Shown here piece after piece: positions 42,199 to 48,240 of a stretch of DNA of 48,240 nucleotides. A program made the translations under genes and the position numbers. Source of the DNA: Candidatus Poribacteria bacterium (GTDB lineage Bacteria > Poribacteria > WGA-4E > WGA-3G); contig JAJEDN010000064.1 in the NCBI GenBank assembly GCA_022821495.1, forward strand, positions 1-48,240, given 5' to 3'. Each line of letters opens with the position of its first letter. The stretch's first letter is position 1. Under the pieces are notes generated by a model. That model was not told the DNA's origin and did not search any database. It saw only the letters and a list, made by a program, of their open reading frames with translations.

Positions 42199-42284
42199 GT
42201 TTTTTCTCCTTGCCAAGTATTGATGCCAAGTATGTTAACAAGATTTTCAAAATATGTCAAGCGCAGTTTCCACAAGCAGAGATA

Positions 42285-42332
42285 TTCAGTTATCATAGGA
42301 ATAGCTATCAGTCCGCGTTACTTGTGAGACAT
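42285..42332. repeat. Short heptamer-repeat fragment
   Basis: A fragment with TTCAGTTATCATAGGAATAG, then CTATCAGT matches part of the tract at 20470-20500 (TCAGTTATCAGAGGAATAGT). It is a degenerate member of the same dispersed family, in the 42199-42683 spacer upstream of the amino-acid transporter. That spacer holds no gene that I can support. Confidence 0.5.
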
Positions 42333-42425
42333 GCTTGCCGATTTTTTTAGTTTACGGTAGCAAATTTCGTGCCGGTTCAAGCAACATAGCGCAAATAGAA
42401 CACCTGGATACAATACGGATAAAGC

Positions 42426-42476
42426 GTTGCACAAAACAGGGCATACTTGTAGCACACAGTTGCACAAAATCGGGCA
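42426..42476 (+). promoter_or_regulatory. 18-base direct repeat, possible regulator site
   Basis: GTTGCACAAAACAGGGCA (42426-42443) recurs at 42459-42476 with two changes, 33 bases apart (about three helical turns), 50-100 bases upstream of the transporter promoter. Spacing and position suit an activator or repressor that binds as a pair on one DNA face. Confidence 0.5.
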
Positions 42477-42526
42477 GATTTAACAAACGATTCGTGTTAT
42501 CGGACGGCTCGTTTCCGATTAATTCC

Positions 42527-42555
42527 TTGACAACACAAAGATAGTTTGGTACAAT
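42527..42555 (+). promoter_or_regulatory. Promoter of the amino-acid transporter operon
   Basis: -35 TTGACA (42527-42532), 17-base spacer, -10 TACAAT (42550-42555). The leader to the ATG of the binding protein (42684) is about 120 bases. A second TTGACA at 42613 has only a poor -10. Confidence 0.7.
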
Positions 42556-42683
42556 GAAGAATGAAAGATAATATACGTTTTTCTGCTTATCAGAAAGGTA
42601 TAAACTCGATTTTTGACAAAATAACATAATATAACCTAATCAAGTTGCCTCGCTGCAACGACCGTATAAAGAGAGGATTTTTC

Positions 42684-43706
42684 ATGCGTAAATTTTTGTT
42701 CCGCGTTTCCGCGTTAGTTTTAGCGATTTCGTTGGTAATACCGCTACTCGCGAGTGGCGAAGAAAGTATATTGGATAAAGTAAAAAATAGAGGACGACTG
42801 GTCTGTGGGGTGAACAAAGAATTGCCCGGTTTCGGTTTCCTCAGTCAGGATGGTACATGGAAAGGTTTTGACGTAGATTACGGACGCGCGATTGCTGCCG
42901 CCGTGCTGGGTGACCCAGACAAAGTTGAGTTCCGACCCTTAAAGGCAGCTGACCGCTTTCCCGCCCTTCAGACAGGTGAAATAGATGTTTTAATCCGCAA
43001 CACCACTTGGACACTGACGCGTGATACCGACTTAGGTGCTGACTTCGCGCCGCCAACCTTTTATGACGGTCAAGGTTTTATGCTCCGCAAGGACCTCGGT
43101 ATAACTTCGCTCAAGGAGTTGGCAGGTGCCACTATCGGTGTCACCTCTGGTAGCACGACTGAGCTAAACCTCGCCGATACCACCCGCGCCTTAGGGATCA
43201 AAGTGGAACCTATTGTTTTTGCAGAAACCGAGACGCTTTACCAGAGTTACGATCAGGGACGTTGCGATGCGGTGACAAGCGATAAGTCGCAATTAGTCTC
43301 CCGCCGCCAATCCTTAAAAAACCCAGACGACCATGTTATTCTTGACGTAACCATTTCAAAGGAACCGTTGGGTCCTGTTACCGTCCACGGAGATAACAAG
43401 TGGAATGACATCGTGAGCTGGGTTGTTTATGCTACATTCTTTGCCGAAGAGCATGGCATTACGCAAGCCAACGTCAACACCTTCAAAACAGAGAACCCCG
43501 AAATCAAGCGTTTCTTGGGTACAGATGATGGTACAGGTATGGGTGGAAAACTCGGTCTGCCGAAAGACTGGGCGCGTCAAGTTATAGCTGCTGTCGGCAA
43601 CTATGGTGAGCTTTTTGAACGTAACCTGACACCGTTAGGTCTACCGCGTGGGGTCAACAAACCGTGGACGCAGGGCGGCTTACTCTACGCGATACCGTTC
43701 CGTTAG
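42684..43706 (+). CDS. aapJ: General amino-acid ABC transporter, binding protein
   Basis: 340 aa from ATG 42684 (GAGAGGA site). Signal peptide MRKFLFRVSALVLAISLVIPLLASG. The mature protein matches AapJ/BztA: ILDKVKNRGRLVCGVNKELPGFGFLSQDGTWKGFDVDYGRAIAAAVLGD, the RNTTWTLTRDTDLGADFAPPTFYDGQGF block, and YQSYDQGRCDAVTSDKSQL. Length and the C-terminal GLPRGVNKPWTQGGLLYAIPFR fit this family, not the shorter HisJ/GlnH type. It binds amino acids in the periplasm and delivers them to the permease pair encoded next. First gene of a four-gene operon. Confidence 0.92.
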   Translation: MRKFLFRVSALVLAISLVIPLLASGEESILDKVKNRGRLVCGVNKELPGFGFLSQDGTWKGFDVDYGRAIAAAVLGDPDKVEFRPLKAADRFPALQTGEIDVLIRNTTWTLTRDTDLGADFAPPTFYDGQGFMLRKDLGITSLKELAGATIGVTSGSTTELNLADTTRALGIKVEPIVFAETETLYQSYDQGRCDAVTSDKSQLVSRRQSLKNPDDHVILDVTISKEPLGPVTVHGDNKWNDIVSWVVYATFFAEEHGITQANVNTFKTENPEIKRFLGTDDGTGMGGKLGLPKDWARQVIAAVGNYGELFERNLTPLGLPRGVNKPWTQGGLLYAIPFR

Positions 43707-43730
43707 ATAGCCTCTGTGCGACAGTAAAAT

Positions 43731-44918
43731 ATGGAAAATAATTCACCTACAACTGTATCGGGAAAAATCCCCTTTTGGCGAGATGTCCGAGTTCTACGGG
43801 TCCTGTTTCAGGGTATCTTCTTGCTCGGTGTAATCCTGTTGTTGGCTATTCTTTATAGGAACATGTTAGAGGGGCTTCGTGGGCTTGGACTGACGTTGAA
43901 TTTCAATTTCCTTCAGGACGAAGCCGGGTTCGACATTTCAGAGGGGCCAATCGCTTATGATCCTTCGGATACCTACTTGAAGGCATTCTGCGTTGGGATC
44001 CTGAACACCCTCAGCATCAGTATCATAGGGATCGTCTGTGCGACCCTCATCGGACTCCTTTTCGGTATCGCTCGCTTGTCAAGCAACTGGTTAATCCGGA
44101 CGATAGCGGCTGCCTATGTGGAATGTTTCCGCAATATTCCGCTCCTTCTCCAGATTATATTTTGGTATACTGCCGTAGTCGCACAACTTCCGAATGTCAG
44201 GGAGAGTATTTCGCTTTTCGGGGGCGCGTTCATCAATAATAGAGGGATATATCTCCCTTCGCCTGAACCGACATCGAGTCTGAAAATTTGGTTATGGTTT
44301 CTCGGTGCCGGTTTACTCCTTGCGGTGATTCTCTATATTGTGCGGTGGCGGCAACTTCAACAGTTAGATCGCCCCGGTTTTCCTGCGAAGTGGGCACTGC
44401 CTGCGTTTCTTATCGTTGCGCTCTGCGGATGGTTTTTGACACCGGGTAGACCGTTTACGCTGGATTTACCAGCACTGCAAGGCTTTAACTACCAAGGCGG
44501 CATGCGTTTTACACCAGAGTTCTCTTCCCTTCTCATTGGACTCTCCATATATACAAGCGCGTTTATTGCCGAAGTCGTGCGAAGCGGTATACAATCGGTG
44601 GTCAAGGGACAACGGGAAGCGGCGAGATCCGTTGGTTTGAAGGAGGGGCAGACCTTACGCTTAGTTGTTCTACCTCAGGCCATCCCTATCATCGTGCCAC
44701 CGCTCACAAGTCAGTATTTAAACCTCGCGAAAAATTCAAGTCTGGCTACTGCAGTTGCTTTCCCCGATCTATTTCACGTAGGAGATACCATGATGAATCA
44801 GACAGGACAATCAATTCCAGTTTTTGCGATGATTATGGTAAGCTATCTGGTTATGAGTTTAACGACATCAGCAGCCATGAATTGGTATAACCGTTGGATT
44901 ACTCGAATCGGACGATGA
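43731..44918 (+). CDS. aapQ: General amino-acid ABC transporter permease 1
   Basis: 395 aa. The long AapQ/BztB-type permease: N-terminal TM (FQGIFLLGVILLLAILY), GFDISEGPIAYDPSDTYLKAFCVGILNTLSISIIGI, a core with RTIAAAYVECFRNIPLLLQI, and the coupling EAA loop EVVRSGIQSVVKGQREAARSVGLKEGQTLRLVVLPQAIPIIVPPL. It pairs with aapM in the inner membrane. The start lies 24 bases after aapJ. A 172-base repeat tract separates it from aapM, unusual inside such an operon. Confidence 0.92.
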   Translation: MENNSPTTVSGKIPFWRDVRVLRVLFQGIFLLGVILLLAILYRNMLEGLRGLGLTLNFNFLQDEAGFDISEGPIAYDPSDTYLKAFCVGILNTLSISIIGIVCATLIGLLFGIARLSSNWLIRTIAAAYVECFRNIPLLLQIIFWYTAVVAQLPNVRESISLFGGAFINNRGIYLPSPEPTSSLKIWLWFLGAGLLLAVILYIVRWRQLQQLDRPGFPAKWALPAFLIVALCGWFLTPGRPFTLDLPALQGFNYQGGMRFTPEFSSLLIGLSIYTSAFIAEVVRSGIQSVVKGQREAARSVGLKEGQTLRLVVLPQAIPIIVPPLTSQYLNLAKNSSLATAVAFPDLFHVGDTMMNQTGQSIPVFAMIMVSYLVMSLTTSAAMNWYNRWITRIGR

Positions 44919-45090
44919 CAGGAGAATGGTTTCCAGTTTTTCAAGTTTTAAACGACAGCGCTTCGCTTTCCAGTTTCCAGTTAAGAGTTTTAAACGACAG
45001 CGCTTCGCTTTCCAGTTAAGAGAAAACCCTCTTTAACTGGCCACTGGTGACTGGTAACTGGTTACTCCTTATAGGAAGGCATATTACACA
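44919..45090. repeat. Heptamer-repeat insertion inside the aap operon
   Basis: TTTCCAGTT-type units on the left and ACTGGTA/ACTGGTT units on the right form an imperfect inverted repeat. Inside, a 31-base segment is exactly repeated (44945-44975 and 44987-45017), each copy with the small hairpin AGCG-CTT-CGCT. The element ends just before the ribosome site of aapM. Confidence 0.8.
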
Positions 45091-46272
45091 GTGGAAGATC
45101 AAGAACTTACGCAAGAAATCAAACCTCCGGTTAGCACAAAGGGGCCTGGGCGATGGCTTAAGGAGAATTTATTTAACACTTGGTACAACACGCTCTTGAC
45201 CTGTTTGGCACTTGTGTTCCTATTCTTTGCTTTTAAAGGGTTTCTGACGTGGGCGTTCACCGAAGCGGAATGGGATGTGATCCCCGCGAATTTTCGACTC
45301 TTTATGGTCGGATCTTATCCAAAAGAACAGATATGGCGCGTATGGAACGCGATTTATATCTTAAGTGTACTTATGGGTTTAAGTGCCGGACTCTGGGGTG
45401 GTTTAATATTCCGGTTTGCCGTTGCTCTCAGTGGTGTTTGGTTTATCAGTGCGCTTCTCCCCGTCGAACTCTCAACGCGCGGATGGTGTTTAGGCGCGAT
45501 CGCTATGATAGCGGTTTCGTTCTTCCTTGGACGCGGCAGAACAGGTTTGCGACCTTGGATTTTGGGAGGGTGGATACTCTCTTTCCCAGTAATCATGGTG
45601 GTGTTACGTGGGTTCGGGGAGAATGGCGTTCTGACAAGCAATTGGGGCGGACTGCTTCTTACGTTGATCTTAGCGGTCGTAGGCATCGTCGTCTCTTTCC
45701 CGCTTGGCGTATTTTTAGCACTCTGTCGCCAGAGCAATCTCCCCGCTATCCGATGGGTTTCAACAACTTACATTGAGACGGTTCGCGGGGTGCCGTTGAT
45801 AACAATCCTATTCATGGGCAACGTCCTCATACCGATATTCATGCCGGGTCTTGATATTAACCAAGTTTTACGGATGATGATCGGCATAACGTTCTTTTCC
45901 GCCGCCTACATGGCAGAGAATGTACGTGGCGGACTCCAAGGCGTTCCAAGCGGACAACATGAAGCCGCACAAGCCGTAGGACTTAACTATGCGCAGACGA
46001 CCTTATTTATTGTCTTACCGCAAGCACTCCGATCCGTCATTCCAGCGATTGTTGGACAATTCATCGCGTTGTTTAAAGACACATCTCTCGTCTCTATCAT
46101 CGGACTCATTGATCTCTTGGGTGTCGCCAAAAGTGTCATCGCGAATCCGGATTGGCTCGGACTGCAAGCGGAGGTCTATCTGTTCGCCGCAGTTATCTAT
46201 TTTGTTTTCTGTTATGCGATGTCCTATGCCAGCCAGGACATTGAAACAGACTTGGGCGTTGGAAAGCACTAA
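45091..46272 (+). CDS. aapM: General amino-acid ABC transporter permease 2
   Basis: 393 aa, starting at GTG 45091 (AGGAAGG at 45073-45079; no better ATG). AapM/BztC features: GRWLKENLFNTWYNTLLTCLALVFLFFAFKGFLTWAFTEAEW, several TMs, then the conserved core STTYIETVRGVPLITILFMGNVLIPIFMP and EAA loop ENVRGGLQGVPSGQHEAAQAVGLNYAQTTLFIVLPQALRSVIPAIV. It forms the channel with AapQ. Followed after 60 bases by aapP. Confidence 0.92.
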   Translation: MEDQELTQEIKPPVSTKGPGRWLKENLFNTWYNTLLTCLALVFLFFAFKGFLTWAFTEAEWDVIPANFRLFMVGSYPKEQIWRVWNAIYILSVLMGLSAGLWGGLIFRFAVALSGVWFISALLPVELSTRGWCLGAIAMIAVSFFLGRGRTGLRPWILGGWILSFPVIMVVLRGFGENGVLTSNWGGLLLTLILAVVGIVVSFPLGVFLALCRQSNLPAIRWVSTTYIETVRGVPLITILFMGNVLIPIFMPGLDINQVLRMMIGITFFSAAYMAENVRGGLQGVPSGQHEAAQAVGLNYAQTTLFIVLPQALRSVIPAIVGQFIALFKDTSLVSIIGLIDLLGVAKSVIANPDWLGLQAEVYLFAAVIYFVFCYAMSYASQDIETDLGVGKH

Positions 46273-46282
46273 AGTTTAGGGG

Positions 46283-46309
46283 GTAGGGGCGAGGTGACCT
46301 CGCTCTTAC
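46283..46309. repeat. Palindromic repeat between aapM and aapP
   Basis: Core GCGAGGT-G-ACCTCGC (46289-46303), flanked by GTAGGG and TCTTAC. Same family as the palindrome inside murJ. It fills most of the aapM-aapP spacer and could form a hairpin in the operon mRNA just ahead of the aapP ribosome site. Confidence 0.6.
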
Positions 46310-46332
46310 AGGAATATTTAGGAAGGGAAAAA

Positions 46333-47094
46333 ATGGCAGCACAAGAAAACGCATTGAACGATCCGATTATTATATGCGAAGACCTACATAAATGGTTCGA
46401 CGATTTCCATGTCCTCAAAGGGATTACGACCTCGTTCCAAAAAGGTGAAAGGGCAGTAATCTGCGGTCCCTCAGGGTCAGGCAAATCTACGTTCATTCGG
46501 ACGCTGAATCGACTGGAGGAGCATCAGCGCGGTACTATTATCATTGATGGCGTAGAACTCACCGATGATCTGCGTAATATTAATCTTATCCGTCAAGAAG
46601 TTGGTATGGTGTTTCAACAGTTCAACCTGTTTCCGCACCTGACGAACTTGGAAAATATCACCTTAGGTCCAATCCGGGTTAGGAAGATGGCAAAAAGCGA
46701 GGCAGAAGCGGTCGCTTTATCGCTTTTAGAACGGGTGGATATTGCGGATCAAGCGTACAAGTACCCCGCAGAAATTTCGGGTGGACAACAGCAGCGCGTC
46801 GCAATCGCACGCGCGTTGGCGATGGAACCGAAGATTATGCTCTTCGATGAACCGACAAGTGCCCTTGACCCAGAAATGATCTCAGAAGTGTTAGATGTGA
46901 TGCGTGAACTTGCACACTCCGGTATGACAATGCTCGTCGTTACCCATGAGATGGGGTTTGCCCGTGAAGTCGCCGATCGGATCATGTTCTTCGATGAGGG
47001 TGTGGTTATAGAGGAGGCACCACCCGCAGATTTCTTTGATAATCCGCAGCACGAACGCACGAAACTTTTCATCTCACAGACGCTGCAGCATTAG
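46333..47094 (+). CDS. aapP: General amino-acid ABC transporter ATPase
   Basis: 253 aa from ATG 46333 (AGGAAGGG upstream; a GTG at 46294 is in frame but lies within the palindrome). Walker [10 protein letters not shown] (45-53), Q-loop in [15 protein letters not shown], signature SGGQQQR (148-154), Walker B IMLFDEP (167-173), H-loop H204 in VVTHEMGF. Polar amino-acid importer ATPase of the GlnQ/HisP/AapP group. It completes the importer. Its position argues that it serves AapQ/M and not the distant ABC-2 array. Confidence 0.94.
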   Translation: MAAQENALNDPIIICEDLHKWFDDFHVLKGITTSFQKGERAVICGPSGSGKSTFIRTLNRLEEHQRGTIIIDGVELTDDLRNINLIRQEVGMVFQQFNLFPHLTNLENITLGPIRVRKMAKSEAEAVALSLLERVDIADQAYKYPAEISGGQQQRVAIARALAMEPKIMLFDEPTSALDPEMISEVLDVMRELAHSGMTMLVVTHEMGFAREVADRIMFFDEGVVIEEAPPADFFDNPQHERTKLFISQTLQH

Positions 47095-47113
47095 GGACAT
47101 ATTGCAAATCTGT

Positions 47114-47464
47114 TTAGCAGGCTGCTTGCAGAAGTGTAATCGGAATCGTTTCGGAAATTGACGGCGTATACGATGAAAGCAAAAGTACATCACTGACCGG
47201 TGGGCGTTGAAGAATATCTAAGACAATGTCTCGAAGATCCTCGGACAATTCGGTTAGGCCTGTGAGCGGAAAACTTCGGGGTCCCATGTTCGTCTTCTGG
47301 GCAAGCAGAGAGTATTCCAGAAAGGTCAGCCCAATGGCTTTGTGTTCTTGTTTGTTGAGTCGCAGCAAGATATGGGGTGTCAATTCAATGCCTGTTGCCT
47401 GTTCACCTGGGGCAAACGAGATATATAACGTATCACCTAAGTTTACGGATTGGAGGTTTCCCAA
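47114..47464 (-). CDS. Small DUF2283-like protein, 5' end uncertain
   Basis: About 116 aa. NLGDTLYISFAPGEQATGIELTPHILLRLNKQEHKAIGLTFLEYSLL resembles DUF2283 (D-LYI-F... G-E-T--I-L--... -GI-IL). The only start in frame is a TTG (47464) without a ribosome site. The frame stays open upstream to a TAA at about 47508, with residues ADFPPKDKSLGN reading well before the TTG, so the true start has probably been lost at the border of the tnpB element that begins near 47520. Function unknown; DUF2283 proteins are sometimes found near toxin-antitoxin genes. Confidence 0.5.
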   Translation of the reverse strand: MGNLQSVNLGDTLYISFAPGEQATGIELTPHILLRLNKQEHKAIGLTFLEYSLLAQKTNMGPRSFPLTGLTELSEDLRDIVLDILQRPPVSDVLLLSSYTPSISETIPITLLQAAC

Positions 47465-47524
47465 AGATTTATCTTTGGGAGGAAAATCCGCCCTCGTGAA
47501 TTAGACCAAAACGTTGAAAAATAT

Positions 47525-47554
47525 TTGACTTTTGATCTAAAGATGTGGTATAGT
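47525..47554 (+). promoter_or_regulatory. Promoter of the second tnpB
   Basis: -35 TTGACT (47525-47530), 18-base spacer, -10 TATAGT (47549-47554). TTGACTTTT, then CTAAA and TGTG in the spacer, are shared with the promoter of the first tnpB at 18880-18908. Confidence 0.6.
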
Positions 47555-47559
47555 TATAC

Positions 47560-47646
47560 TATCGTGTTGGCAAGCATACGAAGCGTTACCACTTGGTAGC
47601 GTGCTTGCCTCCCACTTCGTAGGGGATAAACGCACGATACACGATA
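47560..47646 (+). promoter_or_regulatory. Two-tier hairpin leader of the second tnpB
   Basis: TATCGTG (47560-47566) has its complement CACGATA twice in tandem next to the start codon (47633-47639 and 47640-47646). Between them are a stem GGCAAGCA/TGCTTGCC (47569-47576, 47602-47609) and an inner TACC/GGTA hairpin. The arrangement is the same as at 18782-18875, with compensating base changes in every stem. Confidence 0.65.
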
Positions 47647-47650
47647 TACC

Positions 47651-48240
47651 ATGAAACTAACTTTCAAATATCCTGTGTACCCGACACGGACACAAGAAAC
47701 AACATTATTAGGATGGCTTGACCATCTTTGTGAACTTCAGAACTCTGCGCGCCACGATCGAAAAGTTGCTTGGGAGACTGAAGGTCAATCTATTTCTTGC
47801 AATGAGCAACAAAAGAAGTTGACGATTGCGCGTGAAAAATATTCGGACTTTCGCGAAGTGCCACAAGATATGCAAGTATGTGCATTAGAACGCATGGATA
47901 AAGCCTTTGATGGTTTTTATCGACGTTGTAAAAAGGGTGCTGCGAAAAAAGGCTATCCAAGACACCGCAAACGGATTAAATCTATGACGTGGAAACTTCG
48001 CAAACATACAAAAGTTGTTCGTCGGAAAACAAAAGAGACTGACAAACAAACAATACGTGTTCGCGAAAACCCGATCCGCGAAACAGCATGGAAACATGCC
48101 CGTTTGAAAGTTCCAAAACTTGGCGAAGTGAAAATATACATGCACCGCCCGCTTCAAGGGGATCCAACACAAGTCACGCTCGTCAAAAAAGCATCTAACT
48201 GGTATGCTCATATTACCTGTGAGTTGCCAGATACTCCGAA
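47651..48240 (+). CDS. tnpB: TnpB (IS605 OrfB), N-terminal part
   Basis: The first 196 residues are visible; the gene continues past the window. MKLTFKYPVYPTRTQETTLL opens with the usual TnpB N-terminus, followed by LDHLCELQNSARHDRKVAW, VPQDMQVCALERMDKAFDGFYRRCKKG and a basic stretch (KKGYPRHRKRIKSM), ending in VKKASNWYAHITCELPDTP just before the expected RuvC motif I. Catalytic residues cannot be judged. It is clearly diverged from the first TnpB. As there, the AGGGG ribosome-like site (47621-47625) is about 25 bases from the ATG. Confidence 0.85.
   Translation, partial: MKLTFKYPVYPTRTQETTLLGWLDHLCELQNSARHDRKVAWETEGQSISCNEQQKKLTIAREKYSDFREVPQDMQVCALERMDKAFDGFYRRCKKGAAKKGYPRHRKRIKSMTWKLRKHTKVVRRKTKETDKQTIRVRENPIRETAWKHARLKVPKLGEVKIYMHRPLQGDPTQVTLVKKASNWYAHITCELPDTP

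Larger units (their letters stand above)
47520..48240 (+). mobile_element. Second tnpB element, cut by window end
   Basis: Left end with promoter (47525-47554), a nested hairpin leader (47560-47646) and a tnpB gene running off the window. The left end has the same architecture as the element at 17535-18908 but a different stem sequence, so the two are related, not recent copies. The right end lies outside the window. Confidence 0.7.

Noticed and set aside
42613..42642. Second promoter (TTGACA at 42613) for aapJ
   Set aside because: The only -10 at suitable distance (TAATCA, 18-base spacer) is poor; the upstream 42527 promoter is much better.
46294..47094. AapP ATPase as the missing ATPase for the ABC-2 array
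   Set aside because: Its sequence and operon position mark it as the polar amino-acid importer ATPase, 30 kb away from the array.

Overview
Bacterial chromosome of moderate GC content. Gene content (a DUF1501 Tat-exported protein, a phytanoyl-CoA dioxygenase next to an SCP2 protein, a COG3618 amidohydrolase, VOC and DUF2971 proteins, secreted FG-GAP-like proteins, many TnpB elements and short repeats) recalls Candidatus Poribacteria or a neighbouring Planctomycetes-like or candidate phylum. This placement is an impression from gene content; the 3' end of 16S rRNA at positions 1-350 would settle it.

Layout. (1) 1-2855: 3' end of a 16S rRNA gene that no 23S or 5S gene follows anywhere in the window, then three small protein genes and a lone tRNA-Ile(GAU) with its own consensus promoter. 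(2) 2983-15589: the most unusual block, eight ABC-2 type permease genes as four tandem A-B pairs with no ATPase gene. B genes are translationally coupled to the next A gene by a Shine-Dalgarno sequence inside their last codons. The A-to-B gaps hold MITE-like inverted repeats built from degenerate heptamers. (3) 15620-19425: a small coiled-coil membrane protein, a DUF1501 protein, a TnpB (IS200/IS605-like) element and a hypothetical gene. (4) 19522-27101: housekeeping genes (branched-chain aminotransferase, hisF with an altered catalytic position, murJ interrupted in frame by a palindrome, DUF2203, thiD, ThiE/TenI, rsmB, rpsT). (5) 27233-31329: a tandem family of secreted FG-GAP-like proteins that decays into fused gene fragments. 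(6) 31521-42198: secreted and outer-membrane proteins, amidohydrolase, YugP-type protease, VOC protein, PhyH plus SCP2, an alkyltransferase, a Cys/Met-metabolism PLP enzyme and a TPR protein. (7) 42684-47094: a complete general amino-acid ABC importer (aapJQMP type). (8) 47114-48240: a small DUF2283-like gene abutting a second TnpB element that runs off the window.

Most interesting points: the four-pair ATPase-less permease array with its coupling and repeat architecture; a covarying two-tier hairpin shared by the two TnpB leaders; the unlinked 16S rRNA gene; and HisF with Gln at position 130.
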